DNA of 64,000 nucleotides from Flavobacterium sp. Leaf82. Its GTDB lineage: Bacteria; Bacteroidota; Bacteroidia; Flavobacteriales; Flavobacteriaceae. The position numbers were made by a program, and so were the translations under genes. Position 1 is the first letter of the stretch, and each line of letters begins with the position of its first letter. Positions 26,690 through 36,615 of the stretch are shown here, in pieces. Where the stretch lies: positions 196,274 to 260,273 of the forward strand of contig NZ_LMMA01000036.1 in assembly GCF_001422725.1 (NCBI RefSeq), given 5' to 3'. The notes beneath the pieces are model-generated. The model was not told where the DNA came from. It saw only the letters and a list, made by a program, of their open reading frames with translations, and did not search any database.

Positions 26690-27088
26690 ATGGATATTAC
26701 AATTCAACTTATCTGGTTATTTGTTCTCGCTATTCCAATAGCTTGCATTAGCTGGACTGTCACGCATGAAGAAATATTTAAAGAGCCTCGTGAATGGTGT
26801 GTCAAACATTCTAAAAACGATAGAACAATTTTAGCCAGAAAGGCATTTTATCTCTTTACCTGCGAATATTGTTTTAGCCATTATGTCACAATTGCTTTTT
26901 TAGTCCTTTGTAATTATAAACTTTTGCTAAATGATTGGCGCGGCTACATTTTGGCAGGATTTTCGCTGGTTTTTGTAGCAAATGCTTATATGAGCCTTTT
27001 TGCTTTATTAAGACAGGCCATTAAAAAAGAAAAAGTAGAAATCGAAAAAATTGAGAATGAAAATGATAGTGAAAAACTATCGTCATAA
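26690..27088 (+). CDS. Small membrane protein with CxxC (132 aa), unknown
   Basis: Predicted inner-membrane protein: hydrophobic segments at about residues 4-22, 62-80 and 86-107, with a charged C-terminus rich in Lys and Glu. A CEYCFSHY motif at about residues 58-65 lies at the membrane edge and could bind metal or form a disulfide. I do not recognise a named family. It is 30 bp upstream of the next small gene on the same strand, probably co-transcribed. Function unknown. Confidence 0.7.
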   Translation: MDITIQLIWLFVLAIPIACISWTVTHEEIFKEPREWCVKHSKNDRTILARKAFYLFTCEYCFSHYVTIAFLVLCNYKLLLNDWRGYILAGFSLVFVANAYMSLFALLRQAIKKEKVEIEKIENENDSEKLSS

Positions 27089-27118
27089 TAATAGTTAACT
27101 AAATAAATTAAACAAATC

Positions 27119-27400
27119 ATGGAAAATTTAAATTTTATAGACCCATTATTGCACGGAATTACGCCTGAAACAGTAGGAAACAAAATACCAAATCTTTCTG
27201 TAAAACACTTAGTTTGTGCGGGAGTAGGTTCACTAATAGCTGGTGCTGTATTAAAAAAAGCAGGTCAAAATAAAGCTGGTGCCATAGTAGGAAGTCTTGC
27301 TTTACCATTATTGGCTTCAGCATTTTACAAGCAAATTTCTAAAACAAATAAAGCAAAAAGAGAGTTAAACGAAAGCAGTGGTATCGAATATAATCACTAA
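27119..27400 (+). CDS. Small Gly/Ala-rich hydrophobic protein (93 aa), unknown
   Basis: A short protein with two mildly hydrophobic Gly/Ala-rich segments (CAGVGSLIAGAVL and GAIVGSLALPLLASAF) separated by a Lys-containing loop, and a basic C-terminus. The pattern suggests a small membrane hairpin protein similar to stress-related YtxH/YqjD-like proteins, but without a clear family match. It is likely in an operon with the upstream CxxC membrane protein. A strong terminator lies at 27553-27588. Confidence 0.65.
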   Translation: MENLNFIDPLLHGITPETVGNKIPNLSVKHLVCAGVGSLIAGAVLKKAGQNKAGAIVGSLALPLLASAFYKQISKTNKAKRELNESSGIEYNH

Positions 27401-27552
27401 ATTTGTTAGAGGCTCTGCTTTCAGATTTCAGACTCTGTAAAAAACAAATAAAAACAAATATTGGTTAGCCATCAATTCATGGGATTATGCTACATCATCA
27501 GCTACTAAAGATTAGTGAATTGATGGTTATTTTACCAAATAGTATTATAATC

Positions 27553-27588
27553 AAAAAGCCTGTAATTAATTACAGGCTTTTTTTGTTT
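27553..27588. terminator. Bidirectional rho-independent terminator
   Basis: AAAAAGCCTGTAATTA / TAATTACAGGCTTTTT is a perfect stem with an A-run on one side and a T-run on the other. It serves the converging 27119-27400 and 27659-28033 genes. Confidence 0.9.
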
Positions 27589-27658
27589 TTTGGCTTTTGC
27601 TGCGTTGCAAATAAAATCCCTAAAGAAAATTGCTGCATCTCAAAATAATATATCCGAA

Positions 27659-28033
27659 TTATTTAACCTGGATATTTCCTTCGACCCAATTTAGGGCTTT
27701 GTTGAAATCTATTTTTTTAAATCCTTTAAATTCTCCCGGAACTACATAACTAAATCCGTTTGTGAAAGTGATTATTTCCTCAGAATCTGTTACGATTGCA
27801 GCCCTGTTCCATTTTCCAAGATGTTTTAGTCCTAATAAAGCATCCTGAAGCCACGCTCCTGCTGTGAAGTTTTGAATGTCTGTATCTAAAACCAACAAAA
27901 AGTTGATTTCGTTAATTTGTTTTACCAAATGTTCGACAGAAGGAACTACTACACGTAAAAAATCTTCTTTGGTTACTTCTGCTAATGCTCTAAAAGCTAC
28001 AATATTGTCTGTTGTATCGATTTGATGTATCAT
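27659..28033 (-). CDS. SpoIIAA-like (STAS-superfamily) protein
   Basis: A 124-residue protein with the SpoIIAA-like fold (PF11964 type): N-terminal strand NIVAFRALAEVTKEDF, LLVLDTDIQNFTAGAWLQDA, then WNRAAIVTDSEEI and the C-terminal NKALNWVEG helix. Family members are small cytoplasmic proteins of uncertain role, often with stress genes. The start MIHQID at 28033 is preferred; the frame is open to 28132, but the additional 33 residues are Asn/Lys/Ser-rich and lack conservation features. It is a single gene. Confidence 0.75.
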   Translation of the reverse strand: MIHQIDTTDNIVAFRALAEVTKEDFLRVVVPSVEHLVKQINEINFLLVLDTDIQNFTAGAWLQDALLGLKHLGKWNRAAIVTDSEEIITFTNGFSYVVPGEFKGFKKIDFNKALNWVEGNIQVK

Positions 28034-28276
28034 TTTATTTTCTTTTTTTGAATTGTTTCTAATTTTATCATTCTCTGAATTTTCATTTAAGTGCCGAAAA
28101 TTACTTTCAAATTTAATTATAGAACTTATCACGTCCCTTATAACATCTCATCTGATTTTTATATTATAACTATCTGGATTTTAAAAGGTTCTAAGGAACA
28201 AAGTTGCAAAGGGACAGAGGTTTTTTATTGTAACGATTTGTATTGTGTGATTAATATTGACAAAGATTTTCCGTAG

Positions 28277-28296
28277 AGACGCACAGCAGTGCGTCT
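28277..28296. repeat. Short perfect hairpin
   Basis: AGACGCAC / GTGCGTCT with a 4-nt loop, in the gap 28034-28423. It lacks a T-run, so it may be a REP-like element rather than a terminator. Confidence 0.6.
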
Positions 28297-28356
28297 AACA
28301 ACAGGATTTTGTTTGAAACAATTGGAACAGGATTCAAAATTTATGAATTAAAATAA

Positions 28357-28388
28357 CAAAAGCCCATTTCTTTCGAAACAGGCTTTTT
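28357..28388 (-). terminator. Terminator downstream of the SusD gene
   Basis: The hairpin AAAAGCC...GGCTTTT has an inner TTTC/GAAA stem and flanking A/T runs. It lies about 36 bp beyond the SusD stop and would end the susC-susD transcript. Confidence 0.65.
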
Positions 28389-28423
28389 GTAAAAAAAATA
28401 AAAAATAAACTAACACAAATTTT

Positions 28424-30193
28424 TTAATATCCTTGATTTTGTTTGAATACCTTTTGGTCAATAACGGTTTGCGGAATTGGGAATGCTCTTCTAAAAGGCT
28501 GTGAAGCAACTTTTGCCGTTCCTGCTAAGTCAAATTTTCCAAAACGAATACTTTGTGGTCTTCTTTGTAGTTCCCAATATAATTCGAAACCTAATTCTTT
28601 GTATAATTGTTCTGAATCTACAGCTGTAAGTGCTTTTCCCGGAGCATTTGCATATAATGATTCTCTTTTTCTGCTTGTACGCAATTTATTAAGATCGATC
28701 AATGCTAAACCTGTGTTTCCTTTTCTAAAATAAGCTTCGGCTCTCATGGCATAAATTCCTCCTAAACGAAATAACGGGATATCAACATTACTGTTTCCGT
28801 TTCCTCCTTCTGGATCAAATTCGTATTTAAAAACACGCGCTCCCTGATTGATTTCGTTTTGGGCAAAAACAGATTTACTAGGATCTGCAAATGTTAACGA
28901 TGGCGTAAAATTCATTCTTGTTCCGGTACTTTTTTCCATAACTAATGGAGAAACTTTGATACGGTTTCCTATCATTTCAAGAGATCCTGAAGCTAATAAT
29001 ATTGGACCGTATTGAAGTCCAGCCTGAATTCCTCTGTTAAAGTGAAACCAAGGTAATGCCGGGCTGCTTTTAGGTACGATATCTGTTGCAGGAACACTTA
29101 CATCTGTACCGTTGTTCATAAACCATGTACCATCAGCATATTGGTAATGTTGTTCGAATCTTGGATCATCGTGATTACCATCCCATGTTGCATAAAATTC
29201 AGGAGTTGTACAAGCAGCATTTGTTCCTCTGTTTGCAGCAGATGTTCTCTGGTTACGCTCCATACATACATAAGCAAAACTGTTTGAACCGTTGCGGATA
29301 TAATCTATTTTTTGAGAAATGGCAAAAATAAGTTCTTTACCATTATCATTATCTCTTGCAAAGTTTTTGAAAAAATCACTTTCTAAACTAAATTTTCCTG
29401 AATCTATCAATAGTGATGTATAATAAATAACACGGTCCATATCTGTTCCTGTGCTTCCTGCAACTGCCGGCTCATTAAAATTAAAAGCAGATGTTGCGTT
29501 GTAACGGTCTTTAAATACGGCACGATTTAAATACATCGTACTTAAAAAAGCATAAGCAGCTTGTTTGGTAAATCTTCCGTGGTGTGTTCTTTGCGAACCA
29601 ATGTCAGCTAGATTTGGTAATAAAGCTTCTACATCCGTAATTAATTTATCAATCTCAGTCTCTGCTTTTAAAATTTGCAAAGGCGCATCTACGTTCAACG
29701 GATCTCTAAATGGTGCTTGTCCGTAAAGATCTAATGTCGTGTAGGTATAATAAGCCAAAAGTGCTTTTGATTCTGCCAGAAATAATGATTTCTCTGTAAA
29801 AGAAGTTTCTTCTGCTGACTTAATTGCGGTCAAAGAACGCGTGATTCCGTTTGTCAATAAATCCCAGTTACCCACAATAATAGCATTACTTGATGTCCAG
29901 GTAAATTCGTGCATGTCCCTCCATTTTCCACCATCTCCCCAGTCACTTCCGCGAGTTGGCAAAATAGCTTCGTCTGTAGTATATTCCTGCATGGCAAAAA
30001 CTGCTCCGTGATCTACGAAAGTTCCGTCTCCAAGTCTGTCATAAGCGGCAGCAAGTGCGCCTGCAGGATCTGTAGCGTCAGTTCCTAATTTTTCGTCTAA
30101 TACAACTTCATCAAGATCTGTACAGCTGTTTAATAGAAAAAGAAAAGAAAATATAGTTATAATTTTTATGCTGAAAAATGTCTTTGTCTTCAT
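28424..30193 (-). CDS. SusD/RagB-family outer-membrane glycan-binding lipoprotein
   Basis: Surface lipoprotein of 589 residues that acts as the lid of a SusC transporter. The signal peptide ends in lipobox LFLLNSC at about residue 24. The N-terminal TPR-like part includes SALTAIKSAEET and AESKALLAYYTYTTLDLYGQ, the segment that normally precedes the substrate-handling loops. The C-terminal RagB/SusD motif includes IPLFRLGGIYAMRAEAYFRKG and ends with FRRAFPIPQTVIDQK. It is separated by 3 bp from the SusC gene, so they are an obligate pair. Specificity is not readable from sequence. Confidence 0.95.
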   Translation of the reverse strand: MKTKTFFSIKIITIFSFLFLLNSCTDLDEVVLDEKLGTDATDPAGALAAAYDRLGDGTFVDHGAVFAMQEYTTDEAILPTRGSDWGDGGKWRDMHEFTWTSSNAIIVGNWDLLTNGITRSLTAIKSAEETSFTEKSLFLAESKALLAYYTYTTLDLYGQAPFRDPLNVDAPLQILKAETEIDKLITDVEALLPNLADIGSQRTHHGRFTKQAAYAFLSTMYLNRAVFKDRYNATSAFNFNEPAVAGSTGTDMDRVIYYTSLLIDSGKFSLESDFFKNFARDNDNGKELIFAISQKIDYIRNGSNSFAYVCMERNQRTSAANRGTNAACTTPEFYATWDGNHDDPRFEQHYQYADGTWFMNNGTDVSVPATDIVPKSSPALPWFHFNRGIQAGLQYGPILLASGSLEMIGNRIKVSPLVMEKSTGTRMNFTPSLTFADPSKSVFAQNEINQGARVFKYEFDPEGGNGNSNVDIPLFRLGGIYAMRAEAYFRKGNTGLALIDLNKLRTSRKRESLYANAPGKALTAVDSEQLYKELGFELYWELQRRPQSIRFGKFDLAGTAKVASQPFRRAFPIPQTVIDQKVFKQNQGY

Positions 30194-30196
30194 GAT

Positions 30197-33100
30197 TTAT
30201 AATTTTAAAGTTGCTCCGAAACTGAACGTTCTCGAAGTTGGATAACTAGCGTAATCAATACCAATAGATTGGTTTCCTCCGTTAGATTTTGGACTGTTGA
30301 TTAACGGATCGTAACCTGTATAATTCGTAATTGTTATTAAGTTTTGACCTGTTACATAAAGTGTTAATCCGTTTAACCAGTTTACTCCTTTCAGATCAAA
30401 ATTGTAACCAATACGCGCTGTATTTAATCTGATAAAATCTGATTTCTCTAAGAATAAGGTTGATAGAATTGGTGAGTTTGTTGCGTTTGCACCAGATTCA
30501 TAATATCCTGTAGCAACATTTCGGTCAGAAGCCAGGTTATTGATATTTAATGCATTCAATCCTGTATTATTCAACAAATAACCTCCGGTTTGACCAATGA
30601 TTGAGAATGAAAACGAAAAGTTTTTGTATCTCATATCACTATTAAAACCATAGTAAAAAGTAGGCAATGCACCTTCGATAATTATTCTGTCGCTGTTATC
30701 GATTTTACCGTCTCCGTTTTGATCTTTAAAAATATTTCCGCCTTTATCATCAAAACCAATATGCTCTAACAAATAAAATGAACCTGCTGCATATCCGCTT
30801 TTGTAAATATTAGCATTTACTCCTGATTGTCCAGGCCCTGAAATAGTTCCTGTTAAGATTTCTGAAACCGGCAAGTCCTCTATTTTATTTTTTAAAGTTG
30901 CACCGTTCAAATCGATATTCCAGGTAAAATTCTTCGTATCAACTAATTTTGAACCTAACATAAATTCAAAACCTTTGTTAACGATTTTTCCGTCGATATT
31001 TGTCCAAACTGTTGTTGTAGGTTTCAAAGGACTTGAAGGAACGTTTAAGATTGCATCTGTAGTTGTTTTATTGAAATAATCTAAAGTTCCGTACAATTTA
31101 TCACTCCATAAATTGAAGTCTAAACCTAAATTGTATTGTGTAACTACTTCCCATTTTAAATCAGGATTTGCTGTTCTGGTTACAGAAACACCGTTTACCA
31201 AAGTCAAATCATCATATAAATAATATCCATCCGGACCAGATAACGAATAACTTGCTTTAGTCAATTTGTTTTGAACTTCCTGATTTCCTGTTTGTCCCCA
31301 GCTCGCTCTTAACTTTAAGTTATTGATAGCCGTTACATTTTCTAAGAAACTTTCTTTAGCAACATTCCATCCTAAAGCAAATGAAGGAAAGTAACCGTAT
31401 TTATTGTTATCACCAAAACGAGTAGATCCGTCAGCTCTCATCGAAGCAGTTAAAAGATACTTATCGTTGAACGTGTAATTTAATCTGCCAAAATAAGATT
31501 GCAATTCGTTTTCCTGAGCATAACCCGTAGTTCCGGATTGTGTTCCTGCAAAACCAGGATTAATAGATGGTTTGATACCAACACCTTGCGCAGAAATTCC
31601 GTCGATACTGAAACTTGTTCCTGATCTTTCGAATTTTTGATAAGAGAAACCTCCAAGAACTTCAAATTTATGTTTGTCCAGTAATAAATTATACGTTAGA
31701 TAATGTTCTACCAAAGAGTTTTTAGAATCTAAATTATTCTGAACGTATTTTCCTTTTGGATTTAAATCTGTAACGTTTGGATAAATTGTCGTGCTTCTTT
31801 CTGCCGTAGAACGATCAATACCAACATTTAATTTATATTCTAATCCGTTTACAATTCTTAACGAAGCTTCAAGATTTCCTAAAACTCTCAACGTACGTGT
31901 TTGATCCTCATAGATGCTCAATAAATAAGCAGGATTATAATGCGCATTCATGTTAAAGTTGGTAAACTTTCCGTTTGCATCATAAACTGATCTTGTTGGG
32001 TTTGCCATCAAAGTATGTACAATCAACTGACCGTTAGAACCTCCGTCATCACTTGTAGGAACTCCATCATCTTTAGTTTCACTAGCGGTAAGATTCACTT
32101 TTACTTTTAAACGTTTGTTATCCAGAAAAGATTCGGCAGCATTAATTCTACCAGACATACGTTTGAAATTACTATTGCGAACAATACCTTCCTGATCCAT
32201 CTGCGCTACAGATGCATAGTAATTACCAGATTCTGTTTGTTTAGAGAAAGACAATGCATTGTTTTTTGTCACTGCTGTTCTGTAAATTACATCTTGCCAA
32301 TCTGTGTTTCCGCCATGATCAAAAGCAGGTTCTTTAATTGCGCCTCTATATTGGCTTGCACTTAAAACATCCAGTTTATTTGCCACAGTCGAAAGTCCTG
32401 TATACGTATCAAAAGTCAAAGTTCCTTCGCCTTTAGAACCTTTTTTAGTCGTAACCAAAACAACTCCGTTAGATCCTCTCGCACCATAAATTGCTGCTGC
32501 AGATGCATCTTTAAGAACCGTAATAGATTCGATATCACTGCTGTTCAAAAAGTTTAAAGGATTTTTAGCCGCAGATGCTCCAAAACCAACATTTGTTCCT
32601 GACGGACTCACATCGTCATTTGCCAACGGCACACCATCAACTACGAACAAAGGTGTACTACCGCTTCTGATAGATCCAACTCCACGAATTGTAACGTTTA
32701 CACCTGCTCCCGGTTCTCCACTTGTACTTACAACACGAACTCCGGCTACTTTTCCTTGCAATAAATTATCAGGAGAAATATTGATTCCTTGTTTAAAATT
32801 TGCTGCCTCAAGTTGTGTTACAGCTCCGGTAACATCTTTTTTAGATTGTTTACCATAACCTACAACCAAAACCTCATTTAGTTCAGCCGTATTTGGCTCT
32901 AACTGAATTGTCATAAAACCACTTTGCACCACAACGGTTTTCGTTTTATAACCCATGTATGAAACCTCGATTGTTTTTCCTTCGCCAACAGTAAGATCAA
33001 ACTCTCCGTCGAAATTAGAAACTGTTGAGTTTGTAGAACTCGTTTCCATAATGGTTGCACCAGGAATAGGCACTTTGTTTTCGTCAACAATTTTACCTTT

Positions 33101-33481
33101 TACCTTAACTTTTTCAACTACTTTATTGCTAATTGTTTTAGGAGCAATTGTTTTCTGAATTAAAACTAATTTGCCATTAATACTGTAATTGAAACTTGCT
33201 TTTTTAGATAAATCACTTAAAATTAAAGCTATAGATTCATTCGTATAATTTACAGTATAAACAGTATTATCAGCAATAATAGCTTGTCCGTAACTAAATT
33301 TATAGTCCGTTTGTTGTGTCAATTTTGAAAAAATAGAAACAAGAGTAGCTTTTTCTATTTTATTTTTTACTTTTGATTCTCCAGAAAAATTAGTTTTACT
33401 GTAACCACTTTGAACGGCCAGTAACGCCAGTACTAAAAAGACGATTCTCTTTAGATTTAAATAGGTAAGTTTAAAATACAT
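30197..33481 (-). CDS. SusC/RagA TonB-linked outer-membrane transporter with STN domain
   Basis: TonB-dependent importer of 1,094 residues. After a signal peptide it has an STN signalling domain (about 40-110), a carboxypeptidase-regulatory-like domain (VKGKIVDENKVPIPGATIM, about 125-205), the plug (LNEVLVVGYGKQSKKDVTGA to ITVLKDASAAAIYGARGSNG) and a 22-strand barrel ending in FSFGATLKL. The STN domain marks it as a transducer that signals to the FecR anti-sigma factor encoded next upstream, so substrate uptake should induce its own operon. It is paired with the SusD gene 3 bp downstream. The 75-bp gap to fecR contains a short hairpin at 33524-33544. Confidence 0.96.
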   Translation of the reverse strand: MYFKLTYLNLKRIVFLVLALLAVQSGYSKTNFSGESKVKNKIEKATLVSIFSKLTQQTDYKFSYGQAIIADNTVYTVNYTNESIALILSDLSKKASFNYSINGKLVLIQKTIAPKTISNKVVEKVKVKGKIVDENKVPIPGATIMETSSTNSTVSNFDGEFDLTVGEGKTIEVSYMGYKTKTVVVQSGFMTIQLEPNTAELNEVLVVGYGKQSKKDVTGAVTQLEAANFKQGINISPDNLLQGKVAGVRVVSTSGEPGAGVNVTIRGVGSIRSGSTPLFVVDGVPLANDDVSPSGTNVGFGASAAKNPLNFLNSSDIESITVLKDASAAAIYGARGSNGVVLVTTKKGSKGEGTLTFDTYTGLSTVANKLDVLSASQYRGAIKEPAFDHGGNTDWQDVIYRTAVTKNNALSFSKQTESGNYYASVAQMDQEGIVRNSNFKRMSGRINAAESFLDNKRLKVKVNLTASETKDDGVPTSDDGGSNGQLIVHTLMANPTRSVYDANGKFTNFNMNAHYNPAYLLSIYEDQTRTLRVLGNLEASLRIVNGLEYKLNVGIDRSTAERSTTIYPNVTDLNPKGKYVQNNLDSKNSLVEHYLTYNLLLDKHKFEVLGGFSYQKFERSGTSFSIDGISAQGVGIKPSINPGFAGTQSGTTGYAQENELQSYFGRLNYTFNDKYLLTASMRADGSTRFGDNNKYGYFPSFALGWNVAKESFLENVTAINNLKLRASWGQTGNQEVQNKLTKASYSLSGPDGYYLYDDLTLVNGVSVTRTANPDLKWEVVTQYNLGLDFNLWSDKLYGTLDYFNKTTTDAILNVPSSPLKPTTTVWTNIDGKIVNKGFEFMLGSKLVDTKNFTWNIDLNGATLKNKIEDLPVSEILTGTISGPGQSGVNANIYKSGYAAGSFYLLEHIGFDDKGGNIFKDQNGDGKIDNSDRIIIEGALPTFYYGFNSDMRYKNFSFSFSIIGQTGGYLLNNTGLNALNINNLASDRNVATGYYESGANATNSPILSTLFLEKSDFIRLNTARIGYNFDLKGVNWLNGLTLYVTGQNLITITNYTGYDPLINSPKSNGGNQSIGIDYASYPTSRTFSFGATLKL

Positions 33482-33556
33482 GATTTAAGTTATTGGTTTT
33501 TTTTACGATACTTAATTATAATGGCAGTTGTTCTCAGCAACTGCTTTTTTTTGTTT

Positions 33557-34480
33557 TTAATCCACTCTTACTATTTCGTCATAAACTTTAAATTTTAGGT
33601 TTGTGATATAATTTATTTGTTGTAAAACACTTTCTAACGTCGCATCCTTTTTAATGAATACCGTTAGCGGAGTTGCCAATACACGCTCGTCATTGTATTG
33701 AAATGAAACTCCGTATTTATATTGTAAAATGGTAATTACCTGTTTTAGTGTTGTTTGATTAAGAGTAATATCTGTAGTGTACCAATTGACCAAAAAGGAT
33801 TTCTCTGCCAGTTGTTTGGTTAATTTTTGTGCCGTAAACAAAGCTTCTTCATTAGGCACCAAATCAACGTTTTGTCCTTTTGTAGAAACATTTACTTTTC
33901 CGGTCACTACAATAACTTCGCATTTTGATTTCGAATACTGAATGTGAAATGAAGTTCCCACAACTCTCGTTTTTACTTCTCCGGAAGTAATTATAAAAGG
34001 ATGTTCTTTGTCTTTGGCAACTTCAAAAAAAGCATTTCCTTTTAGTAAAGAAACCTTTCTCTCGTCGCCCATAAATTTTTCAGGATACTGAAATGATGAA
34101 TTTGCTGCCAGATAAATTTTCGAACCGTCACTTAATTCGATAGATTTGGGGGTATCTGACGTTTTAAATGATAATTGCTTTTCGGTTGTAGATTTTGGTT
34201 TAAAGAAAAAACCTAAACCAACCAAAAAAAGAATGCTGGCAGCTGCCATATATTTTAAATAAGGATTAAAAGATTTTTTCTTCCCTATTCTTAATTGTAT
34301 ATTTTCGTAGATATCATGAGAAACTTCTTCAGGATTTCCCATTGCGGTTTCATCCCAATTTGAGTTTTGATATTGATTTAAAGCAAAATCATTCAGTAAA
34401 TTTTCTTCTGCCTGAGATGTTTTATTTCGGGAACTTTTATCTATTAAATGTTCTAAGCTATGCTTGATTCTTCTTATCAT
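33557..34480 (-). CDS. FecR-family anti-sigma factor
   Basis: Inner-membrane regulator linking the SusC STN domain to the ECF sigma factor. It has about 307 residues with a cytoplasmic anti-sigma part (1-73), a single transmembrane helix (YMAAASILFLVGLGFFF), the periplasmic FecR domain (SIELSDGSKIYLAANSSFQY, FEVAKDKEHPFIITSGE, VVGTSFHI) and a C-terminal DUF4974/STN-like part (LKQVITILQYKYGVSFQY). The start MIRRIKHS at 34480 is preferred over the frame's first Met at 34516. It lies between the sigma gene and susC in the standard order for TonB-dependent signal-transduction loci. Confidence 0.92.
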   Translation of the reverse strand: MIRRIKHSLEHLIDKSSRNKTSQAEENLLNDFALNQYQNSNWDETAMGNPEEVSHDIYENIQLRIGKKKSFNPYLKYMAAASILFLVGLGFFFKPKSTTEKQLSFKTSDTPKSIELSDGSKIYLAANSSFQYPEKFMGDERKVSLLKGNAFFEVAKDKEHPFIITSGEVKTRVVGTSFHIQYSKSKCEVIVVTGKVNVSTKGQNVDLVPNEEALFTAQKLTKQLAEKSFLVNWYTTDITLNQTTLKQVITILQYKYGVSFQYNDERVLATPLTVFIKKDATLESVLQQINYITNLKFKVYDEIVRVD

Positions 34481-34563
34481 AATACTTGTTATTACCAATA
34501 AGTACCAGAAATGCAAAATCGTACTATCGAGAAATATTATGAAACCATTAACAGAAAGTTATC

Positions 34564-35088
34564 TTAAAACTTTTGGTTCAAAATAATAAACGGAGCAAGC
34601 CAGGCAAGGTCTTTCAAGCCTTCGCGCAATTGTTTTAAAGCAGACGAAATTTGATTTTTGACGGTTTGTTTAGAGATTCCAAGTTCATCAGCAATCTGGT
34701 CAATTGACATATCCTGAAATTTGTACATCAATAAAACCTCTTTTCTTTTCTCCGGAAGCTGCTCTAATAAAGAATAGAGTACATCCATAATTTCCGGATC
34801 TATCGACGTAAAATTATCGATAATGTAATCTTCAAATTTATCCTCCAGAATCGTCTTATCAAACCTGTTATTTTGATAATGTTTGAAAACCTGGTTTTTT
34901 ACCGCACGAAATAAATAAGGTTCGATTGCATTTATATTCAAATCGTCTTTTCGCTCCCATAAATCAATAAAAACATCCTGAACAATGTTCTGTGCCAAGT
35001 CTTTATCCTGAGTCATCGTATACGAAAAAGCATTTAGCTTTTTCCAGTAATCAGTATACGTTTTTTCAAATATTTCAGGGTTCTTCAT
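34564..35088 (-). CDS. ECF sigma factor (Bacteroidetes SusC/FecR-linked type)
   Basis: RNA polymerase sigma-70 family ECF factor of 174 residues. Region 2 includes NIVQDVFIDLWERKDDL and the region-2/linker sequence PYLFRAVKNQVFKHYQNN. Region 4 has an HTH (MSIDQIADELGISKQTVKNQ) preceded by PEKRKEVLLMYKF. The start MKNPEIF at 35088 is preferred to the Met at 35139 because the extra residues lack sigma-like sequence. It should be held by the adjacent FecR protein and released on substrate binding to SusC, then transcribe susCD. Confidence 0.93.
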   Translation of the reverse strand: MKNPEIFEKTYTDYWKKLNAFSYTMTQDKDLAQNIVQDVFIDLWERKDDLNINAIEPYLFRAVKNQVFKHYQNNRFDKTILEDKFEDYIIDNFTSIDPEIMDVLYSLLEQLPEKRKEVLLMYKFQDMSIDQIADELGISKQTVKNQISSALKQLREGLKDLAWLAPFIILNQKF

Positions 35089-35355
35089 AACAAAATTGGG
35101 GACTGTTTCGTGATGTAAAATAATAAAATGTAATACCATTGTTTTTTTCCTGAAGGTTATCTTTAAATTAAGGAATCAATTCGTTTGTTTTATTAATACT
35201 ACTTTTTTGGATTAAAAATGACACTTAGTTTGCGATTTCTTTTTTTTTAACTAACACAAAAATCAGATCTTGATTCTACTTTAGTATTCTCAAAAAGGCA
35301 AACTTCTCATTTGCCAAATCCCACTTCTATTTCAGTAATTCCTATTCAAACAATT

Positions 35356-36417
35356 ATGAAACAAACTCTGTTTACAGTACTAATTGCCGGTGCAGCAATT
35401 TGTAATTCTTATGCGCAAAGCGACAATTTAAAGATTAATCAAATCCAGGTAATTGGTTCACACAATAGTTACCGCCAGAATATTGAACCGGATTTATACA
35501 ATCTCATTCAGGCAAAAGATACTTCGCGTTCCCTAAAAGGCTTGCAATACACACATATTTCGATTACAGACCAATTAAATAAAGGTTTACGAAATTTGGA
35601 AATCGATGTTCAGGGTGATCCCAAAGGCGGAAAATATGCACACCCAAAAGGTTTGGACATTGCAAAATCTGAAAAAGCTTATGATCCCAATGGAGAAATG
35701 AAAAAGCCGGGGTTCAAAGTTTTTCATATGATTGATATTGATTTCAGAACATCCTGCTACACGCTTCAAAATTGCCTTGCAGAATTAAAAAAATGGTCTG
35801 ATGCCAATCCGGATCACGTTCCGGTTTTTATTACTTTGGAACCAAAAGATGACGATAGCTTCTTAGGTACAAAAGCGGAGAAATTCACGCCGGAATTGTT
35901 TGATGCCTTAGATGCAGAACTTCGCAAAGGTTTAGGGAATAAATTGATTACACCGGATATGGTTCGAGGAAAATACAAAACGCTCGAAGAAGCTGTTCTG
36001 AATAACAATTGGCCAACTTTGAAAAAAGCAAAAGGCAAGTTTTTATTCATTTTGGATAATAATGGAACCAAAAGAGATTTGTACGCGCTAAATCATCCAT
36101 CCTTAAAAGGACGCGCCGTTTTCATCAACGCCGAACCCGGAAAACCAGAAGCCGCAACTTTATTCCGCAACAACTCTGAAGATCCTGAAATCACAAGTTT
36201 GGTAAAAAAAGGATATATCATAAGAACCCGCGCCGACTCTGATACTAAAGAAGCCAGAGCAAATGATTACACTCATTTTGAAGCAGCCAAGAAATCCGGT
36301 GCTCAGGTTATCACTACAGATTATTATTTGCCAAGTACTCTTTTTAGTTCTCCTTATCAGATAAAATATGATGATGGAACTTATGTGAGGGTGAATCCTG
36401 TAAATGGCGTTGAGTAG
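35356..36417 (+). CDS. Secreted PI-specific phospholipase C-like enzyme (Ca2+-dependent PLC1 family)
   Basis: Exported phosphodiesterase of 353 residues. The signal peptide MKQTLFTVLIAGAAI...SYAQ sets the start at 35356; the open frame reaches 35311. The TIM-barrel PI-PLC fold shows the first catalytic-type His in VIGSHNSYRQNIEP, metal/substrate residues in LRNLEIDVQGDP and VFHMIDIDFRTSCYTL, and FITLEPKDDD. This matches the 'phosphatidylinositol-specific PLC1-like' family (PF16670), which cleaves phosphoinositides or related phosphodiesters. It is divergent from the sigma-fecR-susCD operon and faces the convergent metallophosphoesterase gene. A strong terminator follows. Confidence 0.85.
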   Translation: MKQTLFTVLIAGAAICNSYAQSDNLKINQIQVIGSHNSYRQNIEPDLYNLIQAKDTSRSLKGLQYTHISITDQLNKGLRNLEIDVQGDPKGGKYAHPKGLDIAKSEKAYDPNGEMKKPGFKVFHMIDIDFRTSCYTLQNCLAELKKWSDANPDHVPVFITLEPKDDDSFLGTKAEKFTPELFDALDAELRKGLGNKLITPDMVRGKYKTLEEAVLNNNWPTLKKAKGKFLFILDNNGTKRDLYALNHPSLKGRAVFINAEPGKPEAATLFRNNSEDPEITSLVKKGYIIRTRADSDTKEARANDYTHFEAAKKSGAQVITTDYYLPSTLFSSPYQIKYDDGTYVRVNPVNGVE

Positions 36418-36456
36418 TTTTTAGTCTCAGTTTTCAGTATCAGTTTTTCCGGTGCT

Positions 36457-36500
36457 AAACCTGACAGGTTTTAAAAACCTGTCAGGTTTATTATTTTGTT
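36457..36500 (+). terminator. Terminator with nested palindrome (AAACCTGACAGGTTTT)
   Basis: A 16-bp stem AAACCTGACAGGTTTT / AAAACCTGTCAGGTTT followed by a T-rich tail, 40 bp after the PI-PLC stop. A near-identical element with CCCGACAGG lies at 57734-57766. Confidence 0.75.
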
Positions 36501-36615
36501 TCAAGTTTTGTTGGAATGTAAAACTTGGAACTTTTTTATTGCATATTTTAAGCACGCAGATGACACGGATTTGAATGGATTGTCACGGATTTTTTTTGTT
36601 TTTGTACGCACCTAT

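Noticed and set aside
28424..33481. SusCD pair assigned to starch or beta-glucan
   Set aside because: Sequence alone does not show specificity, and no amylase is present; only the pairing and FecR/sigma control are supported.
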